64,000 bases of DNA from CAZAKO01 sp964546145 (GTDB lineage Bacteria; Fidelibacterota; UBA2242): the NCBI GenBank assembly GCA_964546145.1, contig CAZJIU010000001.1:39460-103459 (forward strand), given 5' to 3'. The notes under the pieces are model-generated. The model did no database searches. It was not told the DNA's origin and saw nothing but the letters and a program-made list of their open reading frames with translations. Position numbers and translations under genes: made by a program. Shown here piece after piece: positions 18,510-27,531 of the stretch (the stretch's first letter is position 1; each line of letters opens with the position of its first letter).

Positions 18510-19451
18510 CTAATCATCAGTGTTTCTATTTCGCTGAGATAATCCTTTGAAAAGCGCTGAGGCAATTAACATTCTGACCAATTGATTTGAAACTGGATAA
18601 GGTACTATGTAGTACAAGAACCGCAGAAAATGCCGAACCGGGTTGGCGCCAAACAGGTCACAAATTGTATTTTGAAAATAATGTTTACCATATGAGAGGC
18701 ATTTCTTACAGATATTGCCGAAGAGATTGCCAAGCTCAGGATTCTTCTTGATCAAATAGGGGACGACATTTTTACCAAATGATTCGATGTTCTGGAGAGC
18801 CTGCCCAATCGAACGGCAGTGATGATGAGCCACCCGGACTGCCGGGGCATAATATAATCCATGGGGAAACGCCTGCCAGAGCCGGTAGGCATAATCGGTG
18901 TCCTCGCCACCATAATGGGTGATGTTTTCATCAAAGAATCCTACCGAATCTAGGGCACTCTTTTTAACCGAGGTACAATTGAATAAAAAGACATGGTAAG
19001 GCAGCGGTTTGGCGAGTGGATATTTGAGTGCCCCGCGTCGGCTTTCGTAAAGATAGCGCTGATATTTATCGTATACACAGTCCGGGGCAGGAATAATAGC
19101 CGAAAGGACGCCAATGACTTGCTCACGTTGGTGGAATTTTAGATGCTCTTGAATAAAATTGGGTGGGATTTCCATATCGGCATCTAAAAATATCAGAAGG
19201 TCGCCCTTGGCGTGCCGGATACCGGTATTACGGGCAGCGGCCAAACCCCGGTTATCTGGGTGGGTGTATAATTGAATTTTATTTGGTAATGCGAGCCGCT
19301 GCAAAACTTCTGATGTTTTATCGGTTGATCCGTCATTGATAGTTAGAACTTCCAGGTCATGACTTGGATAATTCTGCTGAATCACGCTTCTCAGGCAGGT
19401 AGCCAGGGTATGGGCAGCGTTGTACGCTGGGACGATAAAAGATACTTTCAT
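18510..19451 (-). CDS. Glycosyltransferase family 2
   Basis: This 313-residue GT-A fold enzyme has the start VSFIVPAYNAAHTL, nucleotide-binding NDGSTD, the metal-binding FLDADM, and the acceptor-side GGEDTDYAYRL. The C-terminal 100 residues hold amphipathic or membrane-associated helices. It adds a sugar from a nucleotide-sugar donor to a surface glycan; donor and acceptor are unknown. It overlaps the neighbouring methyltransferase gene by 4 bases and is the last gene of the glycan cluster. Confidence 0.88.
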   Translation of the reverse strand: MKVSFIVPAYNAAHTLATCLRSVIQQNYPSHDLEVLTINDGSTDKTSEVLQRLALPNKIQLYTHPDNRGLAAARNTGIRHAKGDLLIFLDADMEIPPNFIQEHLKFHQREQVIGVLSAIIPAPDCVYDKYQRYLYESRRGALKYPLAKPLPYHVFLFNCTSVKKSALDSVGFFDENITHYGGEDTDYAYRLWQAFPHGLYYAPAVRVAHHHCRSIGQALQNIESFGKNVVPYLIKKNPELGNLFGNICKKCLSYGKHYFQNTICDLFGANPVRHFLRFLYYIVPYPVSNQLVRMLIASALFKGLSQRNRNTDD

Positions 19452-20182
19452 TTGGAGCTATTCTCGATTTTTTGGGCGATGATTATAGTATTCAGGTATA
19501 AATCATAGTTCCGGGGTAAGATTTTGGATAGGAGCAAACCACATAGATTGGTTGGAAAGATCAGAAAGGGAATTAGGAGGACTGCTATTATTTTATGCTT
19601 AACGAGTTTTTTATAGAGATACAGATTCCAGAGTTGGAAAACCGTTTCGACGAGGCTGCTGCTTTTATCGAGACTTATTATCCTGAATCCGTGAGATGCC
19701 AGAAGGTGGGATATGCCGAAGAAGGTATAGCGGGCATAGTCATCAGGCACCTCATGCTCTTCCCAGGCAAATGGAATAGTCATGAGAAGATGACCTCCGG
19801 ATTTTAGCACGCGATTCAATTCGGTCAAAATCGCTGTCGGATGGAAAACGTGTTCAAAGACCTCGATACAAAGTATGCTGTCAAAGGAGACACTTCGAAA
19901 TGGGATGCGTTGACCATCATAAAACACGTCAATTGGTTCGGTGTCGTGCAAATGACCGCTTTGCATAACCTCCAGACCAATCATCGAGTCGGTACTGAAT
20001 ATGGAGCTGTACGAGCGCTTGCCACAGCCAAAATCTAGGGTTTTGCCTTTGATATAGGTTGATCCTTGACGAAGGCCCCTGATTAATCCTTTTTTAATAA
20101 AATAGTAGGGATTGATGAGTAAGGAGAGAGGACCAGGATCAAGGATTTCTTTATTTAACCAATTTTTTATATTACGAATCAT
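19448..20182 (-). CDS. Class I SAM-dependent methyltransferase
   Basis: This 244-residue protein has the SAM-binding motif LDFGCGKRSY near residue 50. The later methyltransferase_11 pattern is IEVFEHVFHP followed by LNRVLKSGGHLLMTIPF. The C-terminus is hydrophobic and may attach to the membrane. Its place inside the glycosyltransferase cluster suggests it methylates a sugar or caps a glycan, but this is inference. Confidence 0.85.
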   Translation of the reverse strand: MIRNIKNWLNKEILDPGPLSLLINPYYFIKKGLIRGLRQGSTYIKGKTLDFGCGKRSYSSIFSTDSMIGLEVMQSGHLHDTEPIDVFYDGQRIPFRSVSFDSILCIEVFEHVFHPTAILTELNRVLKSGGHLLMTIPFAWEEHEVPDDYARYTFFGISHLLASHGFRIISLDKSSSLVETVFQLWNLYLYKKLVKHKIIAVLLIPFLIFPTNLCGLLLSKILPRNYDLYLNTIIIAQKIENSSK

Positions 20183-20191
20183 GCTAACTGT

Positions 20192-21271
20192 TTAAAGACC
20201 TGTTGATGCTACTTGGTTATTAGATATCAGGGCCACAAAGTTCTCTACGATCTTATCCCAGGAGTAATTTTTAACTGTCTCCAAGCCCTCACTGGTGAGG
20301 CTATTTCTTAGTTCCTCATCCGTCAGGAGATTTTGGGCAAGTTGAGTTAAGGCGTCGTTGTCCCCCACATGACAGAGAAGCGCATTTTGCCGATCCTGAA
20401 CAAATTCGCGAACTCCCTCACTAGCGTAAGCTGCAACTGCGCAGCCGCAAGCCATGGCTTCCATTACCGGCAGCCCCCATCCCTCACTGTGGCTGGTGTG
20501 CAGGAAAACCTTTGCAGAGTTGTAAATTTCGCGCAGCGATTCGTTCGAAGAACGGACGATTACCTTGATCCAGCGCGGAATATGATGTACTGGTCGCCGG
20601 GAAGCGATTAGAACTGCAGTGATATTTTGGCGCTGTTTTAAGGCGCATAAGGTTTGGATGAGGTCTTTTGGTCCTTTGACTTTCAGATGATGATAGATAC
20701 CGATAATATCAATGGGGCGATCTGAAAGCTTTTTATTAAGAAAAAACTCAGTGTGATTGATGGAATTCCCCAATGGTCCCAGAGCATTTTCACCAATTGC
20801 CTTCAATTTATCAATAATCCACTGGGCGATTGCAACCTTAATCAGTGGCAGGTGATAAGTTGCCAAGACTGCTTGCTTTTGCCGAAAATAGGTTTCGAAA
20901 TGCTGCAGGAGATATATTTTGCAGCCATGTTCCGCAGGTAAGTTGGCTACCCAGTAAGCAGTTTGCCAGCCGGTTGCGACAATAAAGTCTGCTTTAGGAA
21001 GGTATCTGGGAGCTGCTTTTTTCACTACTAAAACAGTTACCCGGCTGTCAGGCGTGTAGTATAAGTCCTCCATTACTCCTGTGATGCGATTATATAACGT
21101 TCTCAGGTTTATTTTAAAAATCCCGGTTAGCCGATTCTGATCGGTAATAAGAGGATAGACAAGGGTAATCCGGTGTCCCATCTGCGTCAGCCGATTGGCA
21201 TACTCGTGGATGACCTTAACGCCCCCCATCGGAGTAACGATAAAACCGGGCAAGATAAAGGTTATTTGCAT
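20192..21271 (-). CDS. Glycosyltransferase family 4
   Basis: This 359-residue GT-B enzyme starts MQITFILPGF with MGGVKVIHEYANRL, a standard acceptor-side Rossmann start. The donor-binding C-terminal domain contains HTSHSEGWGLPVMEAMACG, the E-x7-E motif of GT4 enzymes. Donor and acceptor cannot be named. It lies 3 bases from the next gene in the cluster, which suggests one transcript. Confidence 0.88.
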   Translation of the reverse strand: MQITFILPGFIVTPMGGVKVIHEYANRLTQMGHRITLVYPLITDQNRLTGIFKINLRTLYNRITGVMEDLYYTPDSRVTVLVVKKAAPRYLPKADFIVATGWQTAYWVANLPAEHGCKIYLLQHFETYFRQKQAVLATYHLPLIKVAIAQWIIDKLKAIGENALGPLGNSINHTEFFLNKKLSDRPIDIIGIYHHLKVKGPKDLIQTLCALKQRQNITAVLIASRRPVHHIPRWIKVIVRSSNESLREIYNSAKVFLHTSHSEGWGLPVMEAMACGCAVAAYASEGVREFVQDRQNALLCHVGDNDALTQLAQNLLTDEELRNSLTSEGLETVKNYSWDKIVENFVALISNNQVASTGL

Positions 21272-21274
21272 TAA

Positions 21275-22357
21275 TCAGACCTTGACACCGATTTGGCGAT
21301 AGTAGTTGTAAAGATGCTGAATGACATTACGGTAGTCATGATACTTTTCGACCCAATTTCTTCCTTCCTGACCCTTTTTTAAAATTAATTCCGGATGTTC
21401 GATATAGTGAATTAGAGTCTGCTTAAGATTGTCAGGTCGGACATTGATGAAAGGATGATCAGGAATGAATTGTTCGTAAGTCTCATTTAGGTAAGTGGCA
21501 GTAGCAATACCCATTGAGAGAGATTCGATGGAGTTCATACCGTAGCCCCAGGTCAATTCTCCGATGTGGTCAATGAAGATGTCGGCTTGGCTTTTCAATT
21601 GAATTACTTTTTCGTGTGGTTGATTTTCGATCAAGAGGAAGCGAATTCTGTGGCTCCTTTCCAGATCCCGGCAGGTACTGATAATAAGATCGGAACCCTT
21701 GATAATCCGGCTGGTAGTGGCATGGCAAATGGTAATTGGATCCTCGATCTTCTTCTTAGTCTCAAAAGCCCGTACGTCATAGGGCAGGAACAGATATTTC
21801 AGGTTGGGGTGCATGTAAGTCAGGTCGAGTTCGTTGGTCAGATTCAGGTCACTCAACTCATCCATCTCCGGAATGATGCCGCGATTACGCATATCCTGTC
21901 CGTGGTAGTGGCAGATGATCTTTTTGCCCTGGACTTTCATTTGCCTGGCAAAACGGGCATCGCGGTGGAAGTCGAGTCCCCACTCGAAGTGGTAAACATC
22001 AAAATTATCAAGTTCATATTCACGGATTGCTCGGTTGATTTTAGGTTGCCAGAAAATTTCCCGCAAAGCCATCACCTTTTTTTGCCAGGCTGGTGGATTC
22101 CATACTGGCGGATAGCCTTTCAGATTGACATGAATCTCGCGACCTTCCACAAACCGAGATAGTGCCTTTCGACCTTTGAGGTACCAGGGGCGGGAAGCAA
22201 TTAGCGGCAGATTAAGTAATATGTCATTTTCGAAACCGGCAATTGTTTTGAAAAAGGTAACATAACGACAATAATGCCCGTTTAACTCATGGGCTTTTTT
22301 CCAATAGGAAAGAGTTCCCACAGTATTTTCTGGTGAGATATAGAGAATTTTTAGCAT
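21275..22357 (-). CDS. Glycosyltransferase-like protein (GT-B fold)
   Basis: This 360-residue protein starts MLKILYISPENTVGTLSYW. It has GT-B features: a YHFEWG and ICHYHGQDMRNRG segment in the N-terminal half, and a C-terminal half with WGYGMNSIESLSMG in the donor-site position. The match is weaker than for its neighbours, and I see no perfect E-x7-E motif. It overlaps the next upstream gene by 7 bases, so it belongs to the same glycan operon. Confidence 0.7.
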   Translation of the reverse strand: MLKILYISPENTVGTLSYWKKAHELNGHYCRYVTFFKTIAGFENDILLNLPLIASRPWYLKGRKALSRFVEGREIHVNLKGYPPVWNPPAWQKKVMALREIFWQPKINRAIREYELDNFDVYHFEWGLDFHRDARFARQMKVQGKKIICHYHGQDMRNRGIIPEMDELSDLNLTNELDLTYMHPNLKYLFLPYDVRAFETKKKIEDPITICHATTSRIIKGSDLIISTCRDLERSHRIRFLLIENQPHEKVIQLKSQADIFIDHIGELTWGYGMNSIESLSMGIATATYLNETYEQFIPDHPFINVRPDNLKQTLIHYIEHPELILKKGQEGRNWVEKYHDYRNVIQHLYNYYRQIGVKV

Positions 22358-23484
22358 CTTAAAACCTGGCGGTAAATTCGATCTAGGGGCTCTTCCATTT
22401 TTGACCAGTTATACTGTTCGCGGACTGCCAGTTTGCCATTTGCCCCCATCTTTTGCCGTAATTCCGGTTTGCTGAGGAGAAGCATGATAATTTCAGCCAG
22501 TTTTTCGGGGGTAGGTGGATCTACCAGCATGCCACTGCCGGTCTGTTCAATATAAATTTCAGTTGAAGGTACCCGACAGCCGAGCACCGAAATTCCGGCA
22601 CTCATAAATTCAAAAGGCTTGATCTGAATCGAGCGTTTAAATGATTCATTTGGACACATCGAAGAGAGACCGATTGTGGCGGTGCTGATTAACTGCGGCA
22701 CCTCGGTATAGGGGATCAAGGGTCGGAATTCAACCACATCTTCCAGATTATACATTTTTACGATTTGATCGAGTTGCTCCCTATAATGCGGCATAATGCT
22801 CCCGACGATCACAAGTCTGGCGATCGGAAAGCTGATCTTAACATTGCGCATAGCCTCAACCATGACGTGAATGTTACGCGCAGGTACCAGTTGACCATGA
22901 TAGAGAATTATCAGTCTGGTGTGGTCAGTCGGTTTCGCTGCCGGTTGATCGAACATAGGTACGATCGGGTAATTATAGATCAGGGTTATTTTCTTGTGAA
23001 ACGGCTTAAACCCCTTTGCTACCCAGGGTGTTACTGCAATTACGTAATCGGTAAAAAGGGAGCAACCCCATTCCAGCGCTTGGGCGATGACGGCGGGGAT
23101 GAAAGTAAACCATTTGGAGTGCCGACTGAATTCGGTGAAAAAGAAGTAGACTGTTTCATGAGCGTCATAAATGATTTTTTTGCCATATTTGTATTTCAAG
23201 ACCAGAGCGAAAGGCAGAAATTCGAATTCATGGATATGATATAAATCTGCCCGCACTTTCTTTGACAGCTGGTAGGCGCGAAATAGGTTTCTAAGAATCC
23301 TGTCGTCAGTAAATAAGTGGAAAGAGACCCCTGCAGCTGGTTTTGGGCAACCACGATTGGGGGCAATCAGCGATATATGCTGATACCACTTCGATAAAGT
23401 GAGAACCTCTTTATAATATATTCGGTCATCCGTTGGTGAGTGACCAATGGTAACATGACAGATACTTAAAGAGCGCTTGGTCAT
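22351..23484 (-). CDS. Glycosyltransferase family 4
   Basis: This 377-residue GT-B enzyme has an N-terminal domain that includes DRIYYKE and HIHEFEFLPF-like segments. The donor domain contains ILYHGQLVPARN and a typical SIQIKPFEFMSAG in the E-x7-E region. It is probably a transferase of the surface polysaccharide pathway. It starts directly after the flippase gene, with 1 base between stop and start, and overlaps the next gene by 7 bases. Confidence 0.87.
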   Translation of the reverse strand: MTKRSLSICHVTIGHSPTDDRIYYKEVLTLSKWYQHISLIAPNRGCPKPAAGVSFHLFTDDRILRNLFRAYQLSKKVRADLYHIHEFEFLPFALVLKYKYGKKIIYDAHETVYFFFTEFSRHSKWFTFIPAVIAQALEWGCSLFTDYVIAVTPWVAKGFKPFHKKITLIYNYPIVPMFDQPAAKPTDHTRLIILYHGQLVPARNIHVMVEAMRNVKISFPIARLVIVGSIMPHYREQLDQIVKMYNLEDVVEFRPLIPYTEVPQLISTATIGLSSMCPNESFKRSIQIKPFEFMSAGISVLGCRVPSTEIYIEQTGSGMLVDPPTPEKLAEIIMLLLSKPELRQKMGANGKLAVREQYNWSKMEEPLDRIYRQVLRC

Positions 23485-23485
23485 C

Positions 23486-24934
23486 TTATCTGAATAGAAG
23501 TAGTATTTTTAGCGAGTTGATTTCCTCTTTTTTGAAAAAGCCGGAGATACGCAGGATTAGTGGAAACGTCAGGATAATAATGATCTTAATTACTACCGGC
23601 AGGCTAAAAATGTAGGCGGAGAATCCGGCAACGAAGGAGATTAGGAATAATATAGCTACCCGACGTTTTTCGTAGGGAACCCGAAATAATCGCTGCGAGA
23701 CAAAGAAGGTCGAACAGGCAAGGACAAAGTAGCCGATGAATGAGGCCATTGCCGAACCAACCAAGCCAAGCAGAGGAATCAACAGAAAATTAAACAGGAT
23801 ATTGACTCCTGAAGCAAAAACAGTAATATAAGCCAGATAACGTGTTTTTTTCTCGAAGTAGATGCCGGGTAAAAATACCTGATTGATGCCAAAGAATACA
23901 TATCCCAGCAGGATGAAAGGTACCATCGGCCCGCAGCTTTGATATTCCGGACCGATCAGAAAAATCCTGCCAATATGGAAATTGATAATCTCAGGGATGA
24001 ATACAGTTAGGATGACCCAGATACACATTTCGACCAGTACAAAATAGGTTAGGACCCGGGCAAACAGGGGGCGGGAAGATTCATTGGGCCCGGCTTTAAT
24101 GAAGAATGGTTGCCAGGCATAATAGAATGCGGTTGTGATTAGGAGCATGAATATGCCCAACTTATAGCCAGCACTGAATATACCAACAGCATCAAGACCC
24201 AAATAGTGCTGTACAATGTAACGGTTGAGCATCTCCATCGCAGCTGTCGCCAGACCAGTCGGGATAAAAGGTATCCCAAAAAACACCAGGACCCGGGCAA
24301 TATTACGCGAAAAGGTAAACTGAATTTTTGCGACCATAGTTACTAGTAACAGCAGTGTGGTCAAACCGGAAGCAATAATGTTGCTTTGAAAGATGCCAAT
24401 AATTCCCGTCCTTTGATAAACTACGAAGTAGATATTTAGTGCCAGGGTAACCACAACATTCAAAAGCCGGATACCGATAAAGAGTAGTGGCTTCTCCTGG
24501 AGCCGTAAAAAGGCCATGGGTACTCGCTGAAGGCAATCGAAGAATAAGATTACTGCCGCATATTTAATCAAAATGCTATTCTCGGTTGAGGCCAGTAAAA
24601 TCCGGCTTAGGGGACTGTTCAGTAAATAAATAGTACCACTTAGCAAAATGCTGCTACTGATTGCCATCCAGATTGCGGTTGATAATACAATTGCTCTTTG
24701 CTGGGGATTAGGATCTTCGTCATAGTGACGCATTACCGCCGAGTCGAGACCATAATTGTAGATGTGGTTCAAAAAGGCAGTGAAGACAAATACCAGAACC
24801 GCTAACCCATATTCTGCCGGCGCAAGAATATTGGTATAGACCGGTAACAACAAGAAGGTGACGAGTCGCGAGACGACCGTACCAAAGCCGTAGACTAAAG
24901 TCTGTTTGGTAAGCGAGCGAATGTTTGAGGACAT
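23486..24934 (-). CDS. Wzx-like oligosaccharide flippase
   Basis: This 482-residue integral membrane protein has about 12-14 predicted helices. It opens with the polysaccharide-synthase pattern KQTLVYGFGTVVSRLVTFLLLP and continues with YTNILAPAEYGLAVLV. Such MOP-superfamily transporters flip undecaprenyl-linked oligosaccharides across the inner membrane. The surrounding glycosyltransferases build its likely cargo. No Wzy polymerase or Wza/Wzc-type exporter is seen in the window. Confidence 0.87.
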   Translation of the reverse strand: MSSNIRSLTKQTLVYGFGTVVSRLVTFLLLPVYTNILAPAEYGLAVLVFVFTAFLNHIYNYGLDSAVMRHYDEDPNPQQRAIVLSTAIWMAISSSILLSGTIYLLNSPLSRILLASTENSILIKYAAVILFFDCLQRVPMAFLRLQEKPLLFIGIRLLNVVVTLALNIYFVVYQRTGIIGIFQSNIIASGLTTLLLLVTMVAKIQFTFSRNIARVLVFFGIPFIPTGLATAAMEMLNRYIVQHYLGLDAVGIFSAGYKLGIFMLLITTAFYYAWQPFFIKAGPNESSRPLFARVLTYFVLVEMCIWVILTVFIPEIINFHIGRIFLIGPEYQSCGPMVPFILLGYVFFGINQVFLPGIYFEKKTRYLAYITVFASGVNILFNFLLIPLLGLVGSAMASFIGYFVLACSTFFVSQRLFRVPYEKRRVAILFLISFVAGFSAYIFSLPVVIKIIIILTFPLILRISGFFKKEEINSLKILLLFR

Positions 24935-24965
24935 ATTACCGATTTATCCGGAGTTTGAATATCAA

Positions 24966-25940
24966 TTAAAAGGATTTTTCCATGGCTTTGCGAATCATAT
25001 TACGGCTGCCAAAATGCTCTTTGAACAGGATCAAGGTTTTGCTGGGGGTGAGTGGATTGGCAGCCAGGGGCAATTGGGAAACCCCAAAATCAAGGTAGCG
25101 GAAACCGGACTGGTAAGCCCAGCGCATGGTTTCCCAGATTTGGAGTGAGGCGGGCTGTAGTGCCTGAAATTCGTCATCCATCATGTTATAAAAAATGATC
25201 ACAACCCGTGAGTTCGCGGTGAAATTCAAGGTACCGCCAATTGGTTTGTCTTTGTGGTAGCACATCAGCAGATTTAATTGCCCGGGAAAGAGCTGGTCTA
25301 GTTTTTCAAGCTCTAGCAGAGAGTGAGTCGGTTTAACCCCGTGCTTGGCTTTATTCTTGACTAAGATCGGATAATATTCGGCAAAATTCTTATTCCATTC
25401 CAGACGGATTGCGGGATTGGTTTTCAGATTGCGGACATAGCGTCGTTTGCGTTTATCCATCCGATTGAAAATTTCCTCCTCGCTGCCGCTGAGATCGATG
25501 AAGCTGGAGATGTAATTTTCGATGGTATTGTACTTCCGCCAACCTAGGGCATATTCCATGGTTTCATCATAGTTCTCGAAATACAGCGCAGGAGTCGGGA
25601 TAAAAAATGTTTTATGAAATCCCTGACTGCGGCAGTAATCTTCAAATAGTTCGATGATTTCGTCCGCCTCATTGTAACTGAGTTTACCAAAGATAAAACC
25701 ACCATAGCTGGCACCGGGGTGAGAGTGGAGTGTTTTTTTACCGTCATTGGCAACCTCGGCAGCCGGGAAAAGGGCAACGATGGAGCCTTTTTTCTGAAAG
25801 ATAAGTGAGTGATCTATAAAAGTCCTGCCGATATGATAAGTCAGAAAATTTCGATAATGAAACAGATTGCCATTATTAGATTCTTTGACAAACCGATCCC
25901 ACTGCTCCTGTTGGTTAGTCTGATATCTGGATATATTCAC
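24966..25940 (-). CDS. FemAB-like (GNAT fold) transferase
   Basis: This 324-residue protein resembles FemAB-type proteins linked to exopolysaccharide clusters. It starts with WDRFVKESNNGNLFHYRNF and shows the central MDKRKRRYVRNL. The C-terminal LDFGVSQL and LILFKEHFGS belong to the second GNAT half. Members either add amino acids from aminoacyl-tRNA to peptidoglycan or acylate sugars; context favours a glycan decoration role. The start is GTG at 25940 with an AAAGGAG ribosome site 9 bases upstream. Confidence 0.75.
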   Translation of the reverse strand: MNISRYQTNQQEQWDRFVKESNNGNLFHYRNFLTYHIGRTFIDHSLIFQKKGSIVALFPAAEVANDGKKTLHSHPGASYGGFIFGKLSYNEADEIIELFEDYCRSQGFHKTFFIPTPALYFENYDETMEYALGWRKYNTIENYISSFIDLSGSEEEIFNRMDKRKRRYVRNLKTNPAIRLEWNKNFAEYYPILVKNKAKHGVKPTHSLLELEKLDQLFPGQLNLLMCYHKDKPIGGTLNFTANSRVVIIFYNMMDDEFQALQPASLQIWETMRWAYQSGFRYLDFGVSQLPLAANPLTPSKTLILFKEHFGSRNMIRKAMEKSF

Positions 25941-25970
25941 GCCCTGCGACTCCTTTAATTGCTGCGGAAG

Positions 25971-27374
25971 TTAGTCTAAATCGTCCTCAAAAGCAACAAG
26001 GTGAGTTTTGCCAAATGCCTCCCACAAACGCCGGCTGGATTTTTTGCATTCATCGAGTATCAGCTCTTCATCTAGGGTCAAAAATGACCTATCATTATAG
26101 ATAAATTTTCCGTTGACCATTACCATATTTACGCTTGTGGCAGACATTCCGAAAAGCAGATGGTCCAGATAATTGTTTTTATTAATGGGTGTCACGGGGA
26201 TATAATCAAAGATCACGATATCAGCATTGGCGCCGCGCTCAAGGATTCCGGGTTTGCCAGCGAAGTAGAATCCGGCAAATGTGCGGTTGGCAAGCAGCAA
26301 AGTTTCGATATGTTTCATAATTGTATCGTGGCCAAATCCCTGTTGGCGGTAAATTAGATACACCTGGCGTAAGGCAGGGAGAATATCCTGGTGATAACCG
26401 GCTGTTCCGATTCCTTGCCGCAGTTTTGCCGGAGCGGGTAAAGAGGGCAGTTTAAATTGATTTGGGGCAAGCGCTGTAGGTACATTGACCAGGGTGGCAC
26501 CCTTTTGGATAATTAGCTCCAATTCCGTGGAACTCGGGAAAACACAACTGACTAATAGCGCGCTCTCATTAATCAGATCGAATTCATTTAAGCGTGAGAT
26601 CGGTCCCTGGTAACCAAGTTTTTTACAATGTTCAATCTCAGCGGTGTCTCCTAGATGAATGTGGATACTAGGTTTGCTGCCGATTTTTTCGGCTATCGAT
26701 CCGAGCGATTTTTCTGATAATGAGCGATTAACCTGCAATCCGAACATTCCTCGGATCCGTTTATTGTCACGATATTGCTGGATGAAAGTATGATTTTTCT
26801 CGATGCTTTGGATGAATTTAGCGGTCCCATTGGTAGCGGATGCTTCATAGCTAAGCACAAACCTGACCCCGCTCTGTTCAATAACACTTGCCATATTCTT
26901 AAGTACATTGCCAGTATCTGGTGGTGATGAATGAAGTTCAAAAGTGGTGGTAACACCGGCGCGAATTGATTGCATAATACTAAGCAGTAGTGACAGTTGA
27001 ATAGATTCAGCGTCCAGACATTGACTAAAATCTGGCCAACAAGATTGTTTGGTATGCCAATCTTGACCGCAATGATAAAATTCTGGTAAACCGACTGCTA
27101 AACTGTAGCATGAATGCTGATGAAGATTAATTAATCCGGGAGCGATAAGCCGTCCTAAGGTATCATAGGCTTCCGGATTATCCTCTTTGGGAATCTGATT
27201 AAAGACTGTTTTCTCATCACCGACTGCGGCAACTTTACCTCCGGTAATATAAATAGCTCCGTCATCAAATACATTGCCTCGACCATCGATCAACGGACCG
27301 CCGTAGATAATGACGGGTTTTGAGCCTGATTTGGGCCAACTTTGATCTTGATTAGGTGAAATGGAATTGCTCAT
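25971..27374 (-). CDS. Amidohydrolase, SsnA/ATZ-TRZ-like putative aminohydrolase
   Basis: This 467-residue metal-dependent hydrolase begins with a small beta-sandwich domain (GPLIDGRGNVFDDGAIYI). The metal-binding LINLHQHSCYS gives the HxH pair, and HIHLGDTAE supplies another histidine. FDYIPVTP near the C-terminus closes the sandwich domain. It is close to the SsnA and chlorohydrolase group, which deaminates or hydrolyses nucleobase-like substrates. The true substrate is unknown. It sits between the glycan cluster and PBP1a with small gaps. Confidence 0.78.
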   Translation of the reverse strand: MSNSISPNQDQSWPKSGSKPVIIYGGPLIDGRGNVFDDGAIYITGGKVAAVGDEKTVFNQIPKEDNPEAYDTLGRLIAPGLINLHQHSCYSLAVGLPEFYHCGQDWHTKQSCWPDFSQCLDAESIQLSLLLSIMQSIRAGVTTTFELHSSPPDTGNVLKNMASVIEQSGVRFVLSYEASATNGTAKFIQSIEKNHTFIQQYRDNKRIRGMFGLQVNRSLSEKSLGSIAEKIGSKPSIHIHLGDTAEIEHCKKLGYQGPISRLNEFDLINESALLVSCVFPSSTELELIIQKGATLVNVPTALAPNQFKLPSLPAPAKLRQGIGTAGYHQDILPALRQVYLIYRQQGFGHDTIMKHIETLLLANRTFAGFYFAGKPGILERGANADIVIFDYIPVTPINKNNYLDHLLFGMSATSVNMVMVNGKFIYNDRSFLTLDEELILDECKKSSRRLWEAFGKTHLVAFEDDLD

Positions 27375-27531
27375 CTTTCGGTCCCGTTTATTTTATGAAA
27401 GGAATAAAAATATAAAAGATATTGCCTCTTACTAACTGTTGATCTTAAAAATTATTGGATGGTTTCGATGAGGTATTAGGTCAGTAGTTTTTTAGGGCTT
27501 AACAAGTAGATCCGAATATTATCCTTTATTG

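Noticed and set aside
21566..22162. 198-codon plus-strand frame
   Set aside because: It lies opposite a glycosyltransferase-like gene that is supported by overlaps with both neighbours; the plus-strand product shows no family features.
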